A DNA stretch of 64,000 nt from Colletotrichum lupini. Taxonomy: Eukaryota; Ascomycota; Sordariomycetes; Glomerellales; Glomerellaceae. Of the stretch, positions 11,699 through 25,927 are shown one piece after another (position 1 is the stretch's first letter; each line of letters opens with the position of its first letter). A program made the translations under genes and the position numbers. Below the pieces are notes generated by a model, which was not told where the DNA came from, did not search any database, and saw only the letters and a list, made by a program, of their open reading frames with translations. The stretch is from contig NC_064679.1 in the NCBI RefSeq assembly GCF_023278565.1, positions 1,798,001 to 1,862,000 of the forward strand. The letters are read 5' to 3'.

Positions 11699-12212
11699 TA
11701 TTATAAAAGTAACTTTGTTTACCTTATTATTCGCCTTATTATTAATATTACGTAAGCAAACTATATACTATATTAATCTACGATTTCTGTAGATTATTAT
11801 AGGTATTGATTATATAAGCAATACTACTTACATAAGCTTACGTAAGTAATGGAAAGTACTAGAAAGTAACTAAATAAGCTAGAATTCTCTCGAGGTAGAA
11901 TTACGTACTACGATTACGCATTCACTTACGTATATACTTATTAATTATATTATAATTAATAAATAATAGAATATTTTAGTAGGAGGTTTTTATGCCTATA
12001 TATAGGCGTATATTTACCTACTTAGACCTTTTGTTAAGTAAGTAACTTCTTATATAGTAATTTAACTATATTACTCTCTTTATTATAAAAACCTCTTTTA
12101 TATACGCTTATTTCCCCTATATTTATATATTTTTATTTCTATATAAATGTTCACTTTCTATATTCTTTATAAGAATATCCCGTATTACCTTATTAAAGCT
12201 ATACGTACTAGA
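11699..12212 (+). mobile_element. D1: solo 514-bp LTR-like unit
   Basis: Exactly 514 bp and flanked by the five-base direct repeat AAAAT (11694-11698 and 12213-12217). It matches the 514-bp units at 36397 and 42509 along its whole length but carries more C-to-T and G-to-A changes. It lies inside element C copy 3. The five-base duplication and absence of internal coding sequence fit a solo LTR. One end is TGTTAC and the other CTAGA, so the TG...CA rule is not met in this orientation. Strand is assigned arbitrarily from the TGTTAC end. Confidence 0.8.
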
Positions 12213-12353
12213 AAAATTTTAATAATAAAAGTCGGTCGTAATAATTAGCTATAATAGTTAGCCATAATAGTTAAAAGCGGCCTTTTTTAGTTATAAAATT
12301 CTAAACTTTAATAATAATATAGAGCGTTTTTAAAAAAGAGCTAAATAGGCTAA

Positions 12354-12577
12354 TGTTATAGTAGTGGGTATTAGGGCCCCTATAGGCCCCGTGGCTTAGC
12401 CTTAGGCTACGAGGCTAAGCTCTTAATAATTACGTAACGAGCTAGACCGCTAGGCCTAAAGGGCTAGCTCGCTAGCTTCTATTTACTATTTTATTTTTTC
12501 CCTTTTTATATTAAGTCTTTAATTAATTAAGTTAATATAGTAATATTCTCACTTACCTCGAGTTCCCTTTCGTAATA
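12354..12577 (+). repeat. 5' LTR of element B
   Basis: 224 bp, matching the 3' LTR at 25928-26151 and, in reverse complement, both LTRs of element A. The sequence directly after it matches the region directly inside A's 5' LTR, which fixes the boundary. Confidence 0.85.
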
Positions 12578-13473
12578 TTACTTAACGTTACTTAATTAAC
12601 TATTTTCTAAAAACGGAACGATAATATTTTAATTAATTAACTACTTACTATCCTAACTAACTACCCCTACTAAAAAAGCGTATAAAAGAGCTAAATAATA
12701 GCTAACCGAATTAATTATATATAAGTAGTATAATTAATACCCCCTAAATATATACCCCCTTTACTAAACGTAATAATTAGAAAATATAGCTAGAGAGGCT
12801 AAGTCTTCCTTTATACTAATAGCTTTTAATAAAGTCGCTGCTTTTATAAGTCTTAATAAAGCGTTATAAGCCCTAATAAAAGCGCTAAGCTCTTAGTTAT
12901 TAACCCTAAGGTCGTATTATTTAATTAGTTAATAAAGCGCTTTTTACTCTTTACTACCTAGGCCAATTACTTAGTATACTTTAATAATATAGCTAATTAG
13001 TTTACTTTACTTATTTATATTTATAATAATATCCTTTTTAAAAAAAATACTAAGTAGTATATTAACCTCGACTTTATTTAAAAACTATACTTTAAAAACG
13101 ATAAAAAGACCCTACTTAAATAGATCGAATAATAGCTAAAAATACGTATTACTTAATACTAATTAGAATAAGTCCTAGCTTTTATTATTAGCTAGCTAAG
13201 TAATAGTACTAAGTATTTATATATAATAACCCGTAAGAACTTCGACTTTATATATATTATTATTATAGAGCTTTATATTATAAAAAAAGCCCTTACCTAA
13301 GCTTATATTAATAATACGGCTATAATTAAAAAATTAAAATAATTAAAGAATAGCTCCTAAGCTAGCTCTATTTAAGATACTACTACCTTTAGCGTACTAA
13401 AGTAATAGCTAATATACTTAAAAACGTAAAGTAATTATAAAACTACTTTAGCCTCGTCCTATCCCGTTACTTA

Positions 13474-13696
13474 TGTTACGAAAGGGAACTCGAGGTAGGT
13501 CAGAACGCTGCTATATTAACCTAATTAACTAAAGACTTAACGTAAAGAAAGAAAAAATAGAATAGTAGGCAGAAGCTAGTAGGCTGGCCCTTTGGGCCTA
13601 GCGGTCTAGCTCGTTACGTAACCACTAGGAGCTCAGCCTCGCAGCCTAAGGCTAAGCCACAGGGCCCACAGGGCCCTAGTACCTATTACTATAATA
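13474..13696 (-). repeat. 3' LTR of element A
   Basis: 223 bp, matching 19573-19795. It starts TGTTACGAAAGG on the plus strand and is bordered inside by the polypurine tract. Confidence 0.88.
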
Positions 13697-16600
13697 TTAC
13701 CCCCCCCTCTATACTAGAGGGCACTATCCGCAGCGCTAAAAAAATAAACCTCTAAATTACCCCTTATTTTAATAAATCTATAGCCGTAATTACTACTATT
13801 ATATTATTATCCTCCCTTAGTAGTAGTAAATCGCTAGCCGTAGCGGCTTTTATTTATACGTTTAGGTTTTATAACGGGCCCTTAGTAATTAGGTATTAAT
13901 AATAAAACGCCTAGAGCGCTACCGGCGCATATTTAAAGCTCTTTACGTCGTACTAAGTTAGATCCGTATCGTACCCCTTTTAGTCCTCCTAGTACTATAG
14001 TTTTCCCCTATATAAGCGTAATTTAATAATTTCTAAAACCTCGTACTCTAGTTCGCCGTCGTCGTTAGTAATTAGTAATAGTAGGTCTTAGTTCTGCCTA
14101 AGTAATAGGTCGTTAGTAACCTTTCTTAGCTTATTTAAGTAGAAAACCGGGTATACCTAGCTACTCGTTAGTAGTTTTATAATCTATATACCCCCCTATC
14201 CGGTATTAATAATAGGCTATAGCCCGGCCTACGGCTATTATAGTTTATTTATATTAGTAGACTTCTAATACGAAGTATTAATAAAGACCTAGTCTCTTAG
14301 CTTTAGGTCGTCCGGGCGCCGGCGGTAGTTAGTATACCTCTTATATCGTACTTAAATAACTTTTATATTACCCCTAGCGGTCTCTTAGGCCTTATATATC
14401 CCCTAGGCTATATACTACGCGTCGGTACGGTTTAGCTTTTCCTTTATAGAGCCGAATTAGTAAGTTTATTTAGACTAGTTAAAAAAGAGCCGTAGCTAAC
14501 GACCGAATTCTATTTTATATAGCGATAGCCCTATAGTCTCGCTAGGCTAGGTAGTATAAGTAAAGTCGACCGCGGGTAGCATATCGCTCTAGTTATTTTA
14601 GTATTAGTTAATTAATAGTTTTAACCGCTATAAGATATACTAGTTTAGTACTTCTATTTAGCCGTTTATTTAGGGGTAGTTAGCTATTAATAGCTATAGC
14701 TTAACCCCGCAGATCTTATAGAGTTCCTTTTAGAAATTGGAGATAAATTAGGGGCCTCGGTTTAATATAATAGTTTTTAGTAGGCTAAAGATAGGTAGTA
14801 CCCGTTCGTAAAATATTTAGCTTATATCTTTTACTATAATAGTTTTATAATAAGGAATAGATATCGCCCTCTTACTTAGGTAGTCTATTACTACTTAAAT
14901 ATTATCGAATCCTTTTTAATTAGTAAGGATAGTTATAAAGTTAGTAAAAATGTATTACTACGGGTAGTTAGGTACTAGGAGTAGCCTTAGCTCCCCCGGG
15001 GGCTTATTACGTAGCTTCTATAATTAGTAATAAGTATAGTAGTTCCGTACGTACTAATAAGTATCCGCTATTAAGCCCGGCTAGTAGTATCGCTACTTAA
15101 TTATCTTTATAACCTTATTACGCCCTAAGTAGGCGAGGAGCTTCTGCTCGTAGACCTCGTAGATAATTATAATACGAAGGTTCTCTTCCTTAGGTACCAC
15201 GAGCTTCTCGTCTATTATTAATAATCTATTGTTTTAAATAAACTAGCGCTCGCGCCCTTTAGCCACTAGCGCTTATATTAATACGAGGGACGCCGTAATA
15301 AGGTTTTTATTAAACTTTAAAATCTTTTTTATTAATAAATACCCCTAGAGCTCGTTTTTTAATAAGAGCGAGCTAATTATAAACTATAATTAACTAATTA
15401 CGGCGCTTAATAGCGCCTATAGCTCCGCTATAATATTAGAGGATAGTAGTCTTAGTAATAAGAGGACTTAGGTCTTATTAGCTTCTTTTAGTACTTACTA
15501 AGTGCGGATATCCTTTATTTTTTTTAATAGGGCGTTAGCTAGTACGTTCTCTTTCCCTAAGTAGTAATAGATCTAAAAATTAAAGTTTATTAGCGTACCG
15601 GCCTAGCGGGCTTGTTATAAGTTAAGTAGGCGCTTAGTTATAAAAAATAGTAGTAGCTAATAGTCTATAATAACGTCGAACTTATGCTTATAGCTTATAA
15701 GCTCTGCGCGCTATTCCTCTAGGCATAGTACTATTATTAGTATTTCTTTATTATAAATAGTATAGTTAAGCTTTGCGCTATTTATTATTTTTAAGCAGAA
15801 GGTTACTAAGTACTATAACCCGTTATTCTCTTATTATTATAATAGCGCTTTAGCGCATACTAAGTTAGAAACGTTAGTTTTTAACCGCGTTAATAGCTCT
15901 AGCTTAAAATAGTAGAGGATTAGTGCCGATATTAGCGCTAGTTTTATAACTTTAAAGGCCGTTTCGTAATTAACGCTAAAGTTAAAAAGAACTCCCTTAC
16001 CCATTAGTCTTATAAGGGGCCTAGCTAAGCGGCCGTAATCCCTTATAAATCTCCTATAAAAGTTATAAAACCTAAAAAAAGACTAGATACCCTTAAGTAA
16101 TATAAGTAGTTTCTAGTCTCTAATTATAAAGACTTTCTCTTTATTAAGCTATATACTTTTTATAAAAACCACGAAGCTTAGGTACTTTATAGAGGTAACG
16201 CTAAATTTATACTTCTTAATATCCGCTTATAAGCTTACTTTTTATAAGTAGTCTAGTACTTTAATAACGTGCTCCTAATACTAGAGGGGGTTATTTAAGA
16301 AGATTAGGATATTATTTATATACGCTATATAGAAGTTATCTAAGTACTCTATTAGTATCTCGTTTATATATCGTTAGTACGTAGTAAGCCCGTTATAAAG
16401 CCTAAAGGGTACTACCTTATACTTATATACCCCGTAATAAGTTCTAAACGTCGTTAAGTCCTCGGAAGCTAGGTCGAGGCGAATACGGTAAAAAGCCTGC
16501 TTAATATCTAGTTTAGTAAATACCTTTACCCTACTTAGCCGCGCGAGGGTCTTATTAATAAGCGGTAATAAGTAGCGGTCTTTTTTTATAACTTTATTTA

Positions 16601-19572
16601 GCTTATAAAAGTTAATATAAAAGCGTAGACTATTATTATACTTTTTTATAAATAGCGTCGGCGCTATAAAAGGAGTATTACTTAGCTCGATAAATCCCTT
16701 TTATAAGTGCTTTAGTAAATAGGCTCTTATAGCCTCTAGCTCTAGTACCGACTACTTATATAAAGGGTAGTAGGTTAGCTTCTCTCTACTACTATTTAGG
16801 AGCTTAATTTTATAGTTATACGGCTTATAAGGTATAAGTATATTACTAGCCGCTTTACTAAAAACGTTAGTTTAGGGCCGTAGGTACTCTAGTAAGTTAG
16901 TTACTATAAGGTTACGAGTAACCTAGTCGTTATTATATAAGGGGTCCGCCTCCTCCTTCTTATTTTCTATAATACGGTCTAGCTTATAAAGTAATATAGA
17001 GCCTATCTTAACGTCGTTCCGCCTTAAGTTCTTTTCGAATACGGGAGCGCTAATAAAAGTAATATCTATTTATAACGCTACTAAGTATAGTTTTTACTAT
17101 CTAACCCTCTTTATAGGGGCAATAGTAGTGCTATTAAGGGCGCGTTCTATTTTCCTTATATCCTTAGCCTTATCTAACTACTATATTTAACGGGCTATCG
17201 TTTTTAATAAGCGTAGTAATATCCTAATCGGCGTGCCCTTTGCCCGCTATTATTAGAGCTTTTAGTTATAGTAGGTTATATCTATTTTAAATAAGTCCTA
17301 CTAGCAGTTAGCGTCGATTTAGTATTATATATTAATAACTTCCGGGGTATATAGGTCGTCGATATCCCTAATAATAATAGAGGGCGTTTCTTATAGTAGT
17401 AGGTCCTTAGGCTATATTAGCCGTTAGCGGCGAATATTAGGGTTTACTCCGTAATATTCGAACTACTTCTACCCTAGGATTAGGTCGTAGCGGCCCGTAT
17501 TAAACTAAAAGAGGGGTACCTTTAAAAGGACTTATTAATTAATATATAAGTTAGCGGTTTATATTACGTTAATATTATCTAATCGCTCTCTATTAAACCT
17601 AGTAATAGGGATTGGGCGTAGTAATTTGCGGGATAGGGCCGTATAGAACTGCTATAATAAAGGGGTTACGTAGTTATTTATAAATCCGTACTTATTAGCT
17701 CCCGTATTAAATAAGGCTCTTAAGTAAATTCTATATTTATTAAATATTAATATAAGCTCTATTTTAAGGGACTAACCCCTTACGAGATCTTATAAGTTTA
17801 CTAAATTGATTATTAATTTTCTATCCTTTTTATACGTATTCCCTAGCTAGGAGTTTACTTTTACTAGGGGGTCTAGTTTTTTAAACCCGACTCTGTCTTA
17901 ATAGGGCCTATAGTAGCGTTAATAGCGGCTATAGTAGTCTTTAGCTTTTTAAGGTAGTCCTTAGAAATATATTTAGTATTATTATAAACGAAGTAAGTAC
18001 TACTATCCTTAAGCTTTTAATATAGGGCTTTAGGGATCGTCTTATGGGTAGAGGTACGACCTTAGTCCTATTTAGTACCTCTAGTACTTCTATTGTTTTT
18101 ACTACTTTTATTACTTTTATTACTTCTACCTAAGGTTTAGCGAGTTTAGCTAGAAGCCTTAACCGCGCGGTCCTTTATAAAAAGGGGCTATATTATATTA
18201 GCTAGCTAGGCGACGTACTTAGTATACTTTTAAAAAGTAGCCGTATTATTTAAGTACTTTAATATAGCCTAGTTACGAAGATATATAAGTAGCTTATTAT
18301 AAAAACGGCGCTTTTACTAAGACTTTAGAAGCTTATTAATACGCGCGAGCTTAGCGAATATAGAGCGCTTTTAATAGACGTCTTTAAGTATAATTATAAG
18401 TATATCTAGCTTATAACTAGCGTTGTTTATAGTAGTCGGGCTAGTATAAGCTAACTTAAGCTCGTAGAGTAACTACTCGGCCGTAATAATCTCGTTAGAG
18501 GTTAATAATAAGTATATAAACTCCGTAGCGCTACTTCTAATTTTACTAATAATATACTCTAAGTAGTACCTATTTATATTATAATTAGCGTTCTCTAAGC
18601 GCTTTGTAATACGCTAGAGCTAGTAGTCGAACTTAAGGCTAGTATTATTACTTATAAAAGTAAGTACGTTAGGTATTTTCTAAGAGCCGTAGGTAACGGG
18701 ATAGGACGAGGCTAAAGTAGTCTTACGGCTACCCTACGTCTCTAAGTATACTAGCCGCTACTTTAGTGCGCTAAGGGTAGTAATATTCTAAATAGAGCTA
18801 GCCTAAGAGCCGTTTTTTAATTACTCTAGCCTTTTAGCTATAGCTATATTATTAGTATAGGCTTAGGTAAGGGCTTCTTTTATAATATAAAGCTCTATAA
18901 TAGTAATACGTATAAGGTCGAGGTTTTTATAGGTTATTGCGTATAAGCGCTTAGTACTATTACTTAGCTAGTTAATAGTAGACGCTAAGACCTGCTCTAA
19001 TTAGTACTAAGCGATACGTATCTTTAGCTACTATTCGATCTACTTAAGTAAGGTCTTTTTATTATCTTTAAAGTATAGCTCTTAGATAAAGTCGAGGTTA
19101 ATATACTACTTAGTATTCTTTTTAAAGAGGATATTATTACGGATATAAATAGGTAAAGTAAGCTAGTTAGCTACGTTACTAAAGTACGCTAGGCAATCGG
19201 CCTAGGTAATAAAGGGTAAGAAGCGCTCTACTAGCTAGTTAAATAGCGCGACTTTTAAGTTAATAACCGGGAGCTTAGTACTTTTATTAGGGCCTACGAC
19301 GCTTTATTAAGACTCGTAGAAGCGGCGGCTTTATTAAAAACTATTAGTATAAAAGGAGACCTAGCCTCCCTAGCTATATCCTCTAACTATTACGTTTAGT
19401 AAAAGGGGTATATATTTAGGGGGTATTAATTACGCTACTTATGCGTAATTAATTTAACTAGCTATTGCTTAGCTCTTTTATACGCTTTCTTAGTAGGGGT
19501 AGCTAGTAGTTAATTAATTAAGATATTATCGTTCTATCTCTAGAGAATAGTTAATTAAGTAACGTTAAGTAG

Positions 19573-19795
19573 TGTTACGAAAGGGAACTCGAGGTAGGTT
19601 AGAACGCTACTATATTAACCTAATTAACTAAAGACTTAACGTAAAGAAAGAAAAAACAGAACAGTGGGCAGAAGCTAGTAGGCTAGCCCTTTGGGCCCAG
19701 CGGTCTAGCTCGTTATGTGACTACTAAGAGCTTAGCCTCGTAGCTTAAGGCTGAGCCATAGGGCCCACAGGGCCCTAGTGCCTACTACCGTAATA
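19573..19795 (-). repeat. 5' LTR of element A
   Basis: 223 bp, the partner of 13474-13696. It is followed on the plus strand by CTTA and then by resumed B sequence. Confidence 0.88.
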
Positions 19796-19836
19796 CTTAC
19801 GGCTCTTAGAAAATACTTAACGTACCTATTTTTATA

Positions 19837-20969
19837 TAGTAGTTTTTTTCCGGCTTTATAAATATAAAAGATCGACCTTAACGGGATTACGCTTTTAAAG
19901 GAAATTATACGATATAGTATACTTTTTAACTATATAATATACGCAATATATCCTAAATACGCGCTTAATATAATATAGTAATTTCGATATAAAAACTACT
20001 ATTTAATTCGGGATAAGTAAGTTACCTTTTTTATTACGCAGCGGCGCTAGTTAAAAAGGTTAATAATAGAGGTTAGTTATAATAGTTAGCTATAATAGTC
20101 GGCCGCAATAGTTAGAGGCGGCCTTTTTTAACTATAAAAGTTCTAAACTTTAATAGCGACGTAAAGGTTTTTAGAAAAAGGGCTAAATAGGCTAATATTT
20201 ACTATTTAAAGCTTATAAAGATTCTTTTTATCCCTATTATTTCTAATATTACCTAAAGCTGCTCTTTATTTAAACTAAATACATTTACTAAATAAATTTA
20301 TTAAATAAACTTATTAATATATAAACTACTACTTAGATAGTTAGTTAGATAACTAGTTAAGAGGTTAGCTAGTTAAAATACTACTTTAACGAGAACTTAC
20401 TTTAAAAATACTTATTAATAAGTCTACCCCTCTCGAGCTAGGCGCCCTCTTTAGCTAGCTTAACGCTATAATTATTATAACTAATATAAATATACCTAAG
20501 GATTAGTAAAGTACTTTTTAATAATACGGAATTTAGCTAAATAATAATATAAACGTCGTAAATAACCGGGCCGGTACGGATATTAAGATTTAATATATTA
20601 ACGCTAATTTAGTTATAATAATTATAATAAACGGGCTAGAAGTATATAGGGTTAGGGTAATAAGCCGGCGCTTTAAATAGCTTTTATAAGACCCCCCGGG
20701 TAATAATAATATTTATATAAAAAAATAAATTATATTAGACCTAGCTACTTATACGGGCTAGTACTAAGAGGTCCTATACGTATTAAAATAAATAAAGCTC
20801 GCCCTATAAGCGGGTAGTAGAAAGTTAGGAGCTATTAATAAAAAGGAGATAATAGTCGAGTTAGTTAACTACTATTTTAGTTAGTAGTTAGGTATAGAGC
20901 GCATTATATTTAGTTTTTTTTAATACGTAATATACGGTACGGCCCCGGCGGATTGCTCTATCGGGGGGG
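19837..20969 (-). mobile_element. Element C copy 1, inserted in element B
   Basis: 1,133 bp between the 14-base duplications TACCTATTTTTATA (19823-19836) and TACTTATTTTTATA (20970-20983). The matching region of element A, near 18.66 kb, shows the uninterrupted site. Read on the minus strand it begins with a C-run and GAT/GACGGAGC-like sequence and ends GCCGG plus seven A. No LTRs or inverted ends are visible and no protein was recognised. It is RIP-mutated like its surroundings. The long duplication and A-tract suggest target-primed reverse transcription, as by a SINE or non-autonomous LINE. Confidence 0.82.
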
Positions 20970-23900
20970 TACTTATTTTTATAAGTAATAATACTAGCCT
21001 TAAGTTTAATTACTAGCTCTAATATATTACGAAGCGCTTAGAAAATACTAATTATAATATAAATAAGTACTATTTAAAATATATTATTAATAAGATTAGA
21101 AGAAGTATTACGGAGTTTATATATTTAATACTAATTTTTAACGAGATTATTATAGCTAAGTAGCTACTTTACGAACTTAAGTCGGCTTATACTAACCCGA
21201 TTACTATAAATAACGCTAGTTATAAGCTAAATATACTTATAATTATATTTAAAACGTTTATTAAAAGCGCTCTATATTTACTAAGCTTGCGTATATTAAT
21301 AAGCTTTTAAAGTTTTAATAAAAGCGCCGTTTTTATAATAAGTTATTTATATATCTTCGTAATTAGGCTATATTAAAGTACTTAGATAATACGGCTATTT
21401 TTTAAAAATATACTAAGTACGTCGCTTAGTTAGTTAACGTAATATAGCCCCCTTTTATAAAGGACTACCTAGTTAAAGCTTCTAACTAAACTCGCTAGAC
21501 CTTAAGTAGAAATAATAAAAGTAGTAAAAATAATAGAAGTATTAGAAATATTAAATAAAACTAAGGTTATATTTCTACTTATAAAACGATCCCTAAAGCC
21601 CTATATTAAAAGCTTAAAAATAGTAGTACTTATTTCGTTTATAATAATACTAAATATATTTTTCAAAACTACCTTAAGAAGCCGAAGACTACTATAGCCG
21701 CTATTAATATTACTAAGGGCCCTATTAAAATAGAGTTAGGTTTAGAAAACTAAAACCCCTAGTAAAAATAAACTCCTAGCTAGGGGATATATATAAAAAG
21801 GATAGAAAATTAGTAATTAATTTAATAAACTTATAGGATTTCGTAAGGGGCTAGCCCTTTAAAATAGAGCTTATATTAGTATTTAATAAATATAGAATTT
21901 ATTTAAGAGCCTTATTTAATATAACAGCTAATAAATATAGATTTATAAATAATTATATAACCCTTTTATTATAATAGTTTTGCGCGGCCCTATTTTATAA
22001 ATTATAATACCTAATCCTTATTACCGGATTTAATAAAGAGTAATTAAATAATACTAACGTAATATAAACCGCTAACTTATATATTAATTAACGGGTCTTT
22101 TTAAAAATACTCTTTTTTTAGCTTAATATAGGCCGCTACGACTTAATCTTAGGGCGGAAATAGTTCGAATATTACGAGATAAACCCTAATATTTATTATT
22201 AACGTTTAATGTAGCCTAAGGACTTATTATTATAAAAGACGCCCTCTATTATTATTAAGGATATTAAGAACTTATATACCCTAGAAGTTATTAATATATA
22301 ATACTAAATCGATACTAATTATTAATAAGACCTATTTAAAATAAATATAACTTATTATAACTAAAAGCTTTAGTAATAATAAGTAAAGGGTATATTAATT
22401 AAGATATTATTATACTTACTAAAAACGATAGTTTATTAAATATAGTAGTTAGATAAGGTTAAAAATATAAAGAAAATAGAACGCACCCTTAATAATATTA
22501 GTATTACTTTTATAGAGAGGGCTAGGTAATAGAAATTATACTTAGTAATAATATAAATAAATATTACTTTTATTAGCGCTCTCGCTTTTAAAAAGAACTT
22601 AAAATAGAACGATATTAAAATAGGCTCTATATTACTCTATAAGCTTAATTATATTATAAAAAATAAAAAAAAAGAAGTAGACCCCTTATATAACGACGAC
22701 TAGGTTACTTATAACCTTATACTAACGAACTTATTAAAGTATTTATAACCCTAGACCGACGTTTTTAATAAAGCGGCTAGTAATATATTAGTACTTTATA
22801 AGCTATATAACTATAAAATCGAGCTCTTAAATAATAATAAGGAGAAGCTAACTTACTACTCTTTATATGAATAATTAATACCCGAGCTAGAGGCTATAAG
22901 GGCCTATTTATTAAAATACTTATAAAAAGGATTTATCGAGCTAAGTAATACTCCTTTTATATTACTAACACTATTTATAAAGAAGTACGATAGTAACTTA
23001 CGCTTTTATATTAATTTTTATAAGCTTAATAAGGTTATAAAAAAAGACCGCTATTTATTATTATTTATTAATAAGACCCTTACATAGCTAAGTAAAATAA
23101 AAGTATTTACTAAGCTAAATATTAAATAAACTTTTTATTATATCTAACTTAACCTAGCCTCTAAGGACTTAATAACGTTTAGAACTTACTACGGGGCGTA
23201 TAAATATAAAATAGTACTTTTTAAGCTTTATAACGGGCCTATTACGTATTAATAATATATAAATAAAATACTAATAGAGTACTTAGACGACTTCTATATA
23301 ATATATATAATAATATCCTAATCTTTTTTGATAACCCCTTTTAGTACTAAGAGTACGTTATTAAAATACTAAACTATTTATAAAAAATAGGCTTATAAGC
23401 GGATATTAAGAAGTACGAATTTAGTATTATTTTTATAAAGTACCTAGGCTTCATAGTTTTAATAAAAAGTATATAGCTAAATAAAAAGAAATCTTTATAA
23501 TTAGAGATTAGAAACTACTTATATTACTTAAGGGTATCTAGTCTTTCCTTAGGTTTTATAACTGTTATAAAAAGTTTATAAAGAATTATAGCCGCTTAAC
23601 TAGGCTCTTTATAAGGCTAATAAATAAGGGAGTTTTTTTTAATTTTAATACTAATTATAAAACGGCTTTTAAAATTATAAAATTAATACTAATATTAATA
23701 CCTATCCTTTATTATTTTGAGCTAGAGTTATTAACGCGGCTAGAAATAGACGCTTCTAACTTAGTATATACCGGGGTACTATTATAATAATAAAGAAATA
23801 ACGGGTTATAATACTTAGTAGCCTTCTACTTAAAAATAATAAGTAGTATAAAACTTAATTACGCTATTTATAATAAAAAGATATTAAAAATAGTATTATA

Positions 23901-25927
23901 TTTAAAAAAAATAGCGCGCAGAGCTCGTAAACTATAAATATAAGTTCGATATTATTATAAATTATTAGCTATTACTATTTTTTATAACTAAGTACTTACT
24001 TAACTTATAATAAGCTTACTAAGCCGGTATACTAGCGGATTTTAATTTTTAAATTTATTACTATTTAAGGAAAAAGAACGTATTAATTAATACCCTTTCG
24101 TAAAAAATAAAAAATATCCGTACTTAATAAGTATTGAAAGAGGTTAATAAGATATAAGTCCTCTTATTATTAGGATTACTATTTCTTAATATTATAGCGG
24201 AGCTATAGGCGCTATTAAGTACTACTATTAGCTAACTATAGTTTATAATTAGCTTATTTTTATTAAAAACGAGCTCTAAGGGTACTTATTAATAAAGAAG
24301 ATTCTAAAGCTTAATAAGGACCTTATTATAATATCTTTTATACTAATATAAGCGCTAATAGCTAAAGGACGCGAGCGCTAATTTATTTAAAATAACGGAT
24401 TATTAATAATAAATAAGAAGCTCATAATACCCAAAAAAAGAGAACCTCCGTATTATAATTATTTATAAGGTCTATAAGTAAAAACTCCTTACTTACTTAG
24501 GGCGTAATAAGGTTATAAAAATAATTAAATAGTAATATTATTAACCGGGCTTAATAATAAATACTTATTAATACGTACGGAATTATTATACTTATTACTA
24601 GTTATAAAAGCTACGTAATAAACCCCCGAGGGAGCTAAGACTACTACTAATACCTAACTACCCGTAGTAATATATTTTTATTAACTTTATAACTATCCTT
24701 ATTAATTAAAAAGGATTTAATAATATATAAGTAATAATAAACTACTTAAATAAAAGGGCAATATCTATTCTTTATTATAAAACTATTATCATAAAAAGTA
24801 TAAGCTAAATATTATATAAGTAGGTACTACCTATCTTTAGCTTATTAAAAACTATTATGTTAAACTAAGGCCCCTAATTTATCTCCGACTTCTAAGGGGA
24901 GCTCTATAAGATCTATAAAGTTAGGTTATAATTATTAATAATAAATTATTTATAAACAAACGGCTAAATAAAAGTACTAAACTAATATATTTTATAATAA
25001 TTAAAATTACTAATTAACCGATATTAAGATAACTAGAGCGATATACTACCTATAGTCGACTTTACTTATATTAATTAGCTTAGCGAGACTATAAGGCTAT
25101 TATTATACGAAATAGAATTCGGTTATTAGCTACGGCTTTTTTTTAATTAATCTAAGTAAACTTATTAATTTAGCTTTATAAAAAAGAAACTAAATTATAC
25201 TAATACGTAGTATATAGCTTAGGGGATATACGAGGCCTAGGAAATTATTAAGAGTAATATAAAGGTCGCTTAGGTATAATATAAAAAATATACTAATTAC
25301 TATCGGCACCTAAATAACCTAAAAATAAGAAACTAAGTCTTTATTAATACCTCGTATTAAAAGTTTACTAATATAAATAAACTATAATAGCTATAGGCCG
25401 GCTTATAGCCTATTATTAGCGCTAAATAGGGGGGTATATAAGTCGTAAAATTACTAATAAGTAGCTAGGTATACTTAGTTTTCTATTTAAATAAGCTAAA
25501 AAAGGCTACTAATAACTTACTACTTAGGTAGAACTAAGAGCTACTGTTACTAATTATTAATAATAATAGCGAGCTAAAGTACGAGGTTTTTAAAGTAATT
25601 AAATTATGCTTATATAGAGGAAAGCTATAGTACTAAGTAAATTAAAAAAGATATAATACAGATCTAATATAATACGACGTAAAGAGCTTTAGGTATATAT
25701 TAGTAATATTATAAGCGTTTTATTATTAATACTTAATTACTAAGGGTTTATTATAAAACTTAAATATATAAATAAAAGCCGCTATAGTTAGTAATTCGCT
25801 ATTACTAAGGGACGATAATAATATAATAGTAATAATTACGGCTATAAATTCGCTAGAATAAGGGGTAATTAGGAGGTTTATTTTTTAATACTACGAATAG
25901 CGCCCTTTAATATAGAGGGGGGGGTAA

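Larger units (their letters stand above)
13474..19795 (-). mobile_element. A: Ty3/gypsy chromovirus nested inside B, opposite orientation
   Basis: 6,322 bp with two 223-bp LTRs (13474-13696 and 19573-19795). It has the same family as B but reads on the minus strand. The four bases CTTA flank both sides. B's coding sequence resumes across the insertion, and the rejoined site matches A's own copy of that region near 18.7 kb. Eroded minus-strand coding includes gag right of 18 kb, a CCHC knuckle near 17.97 kb, reverse transcriptase near 16.3-16.65 kb and a chromodomain near 14.0 kb. A C-run just inside the left LTR (13700-13707) is the polypurine tract. A is less mutated than B, as expected for the younger insertion. 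Confidence 0.9.
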
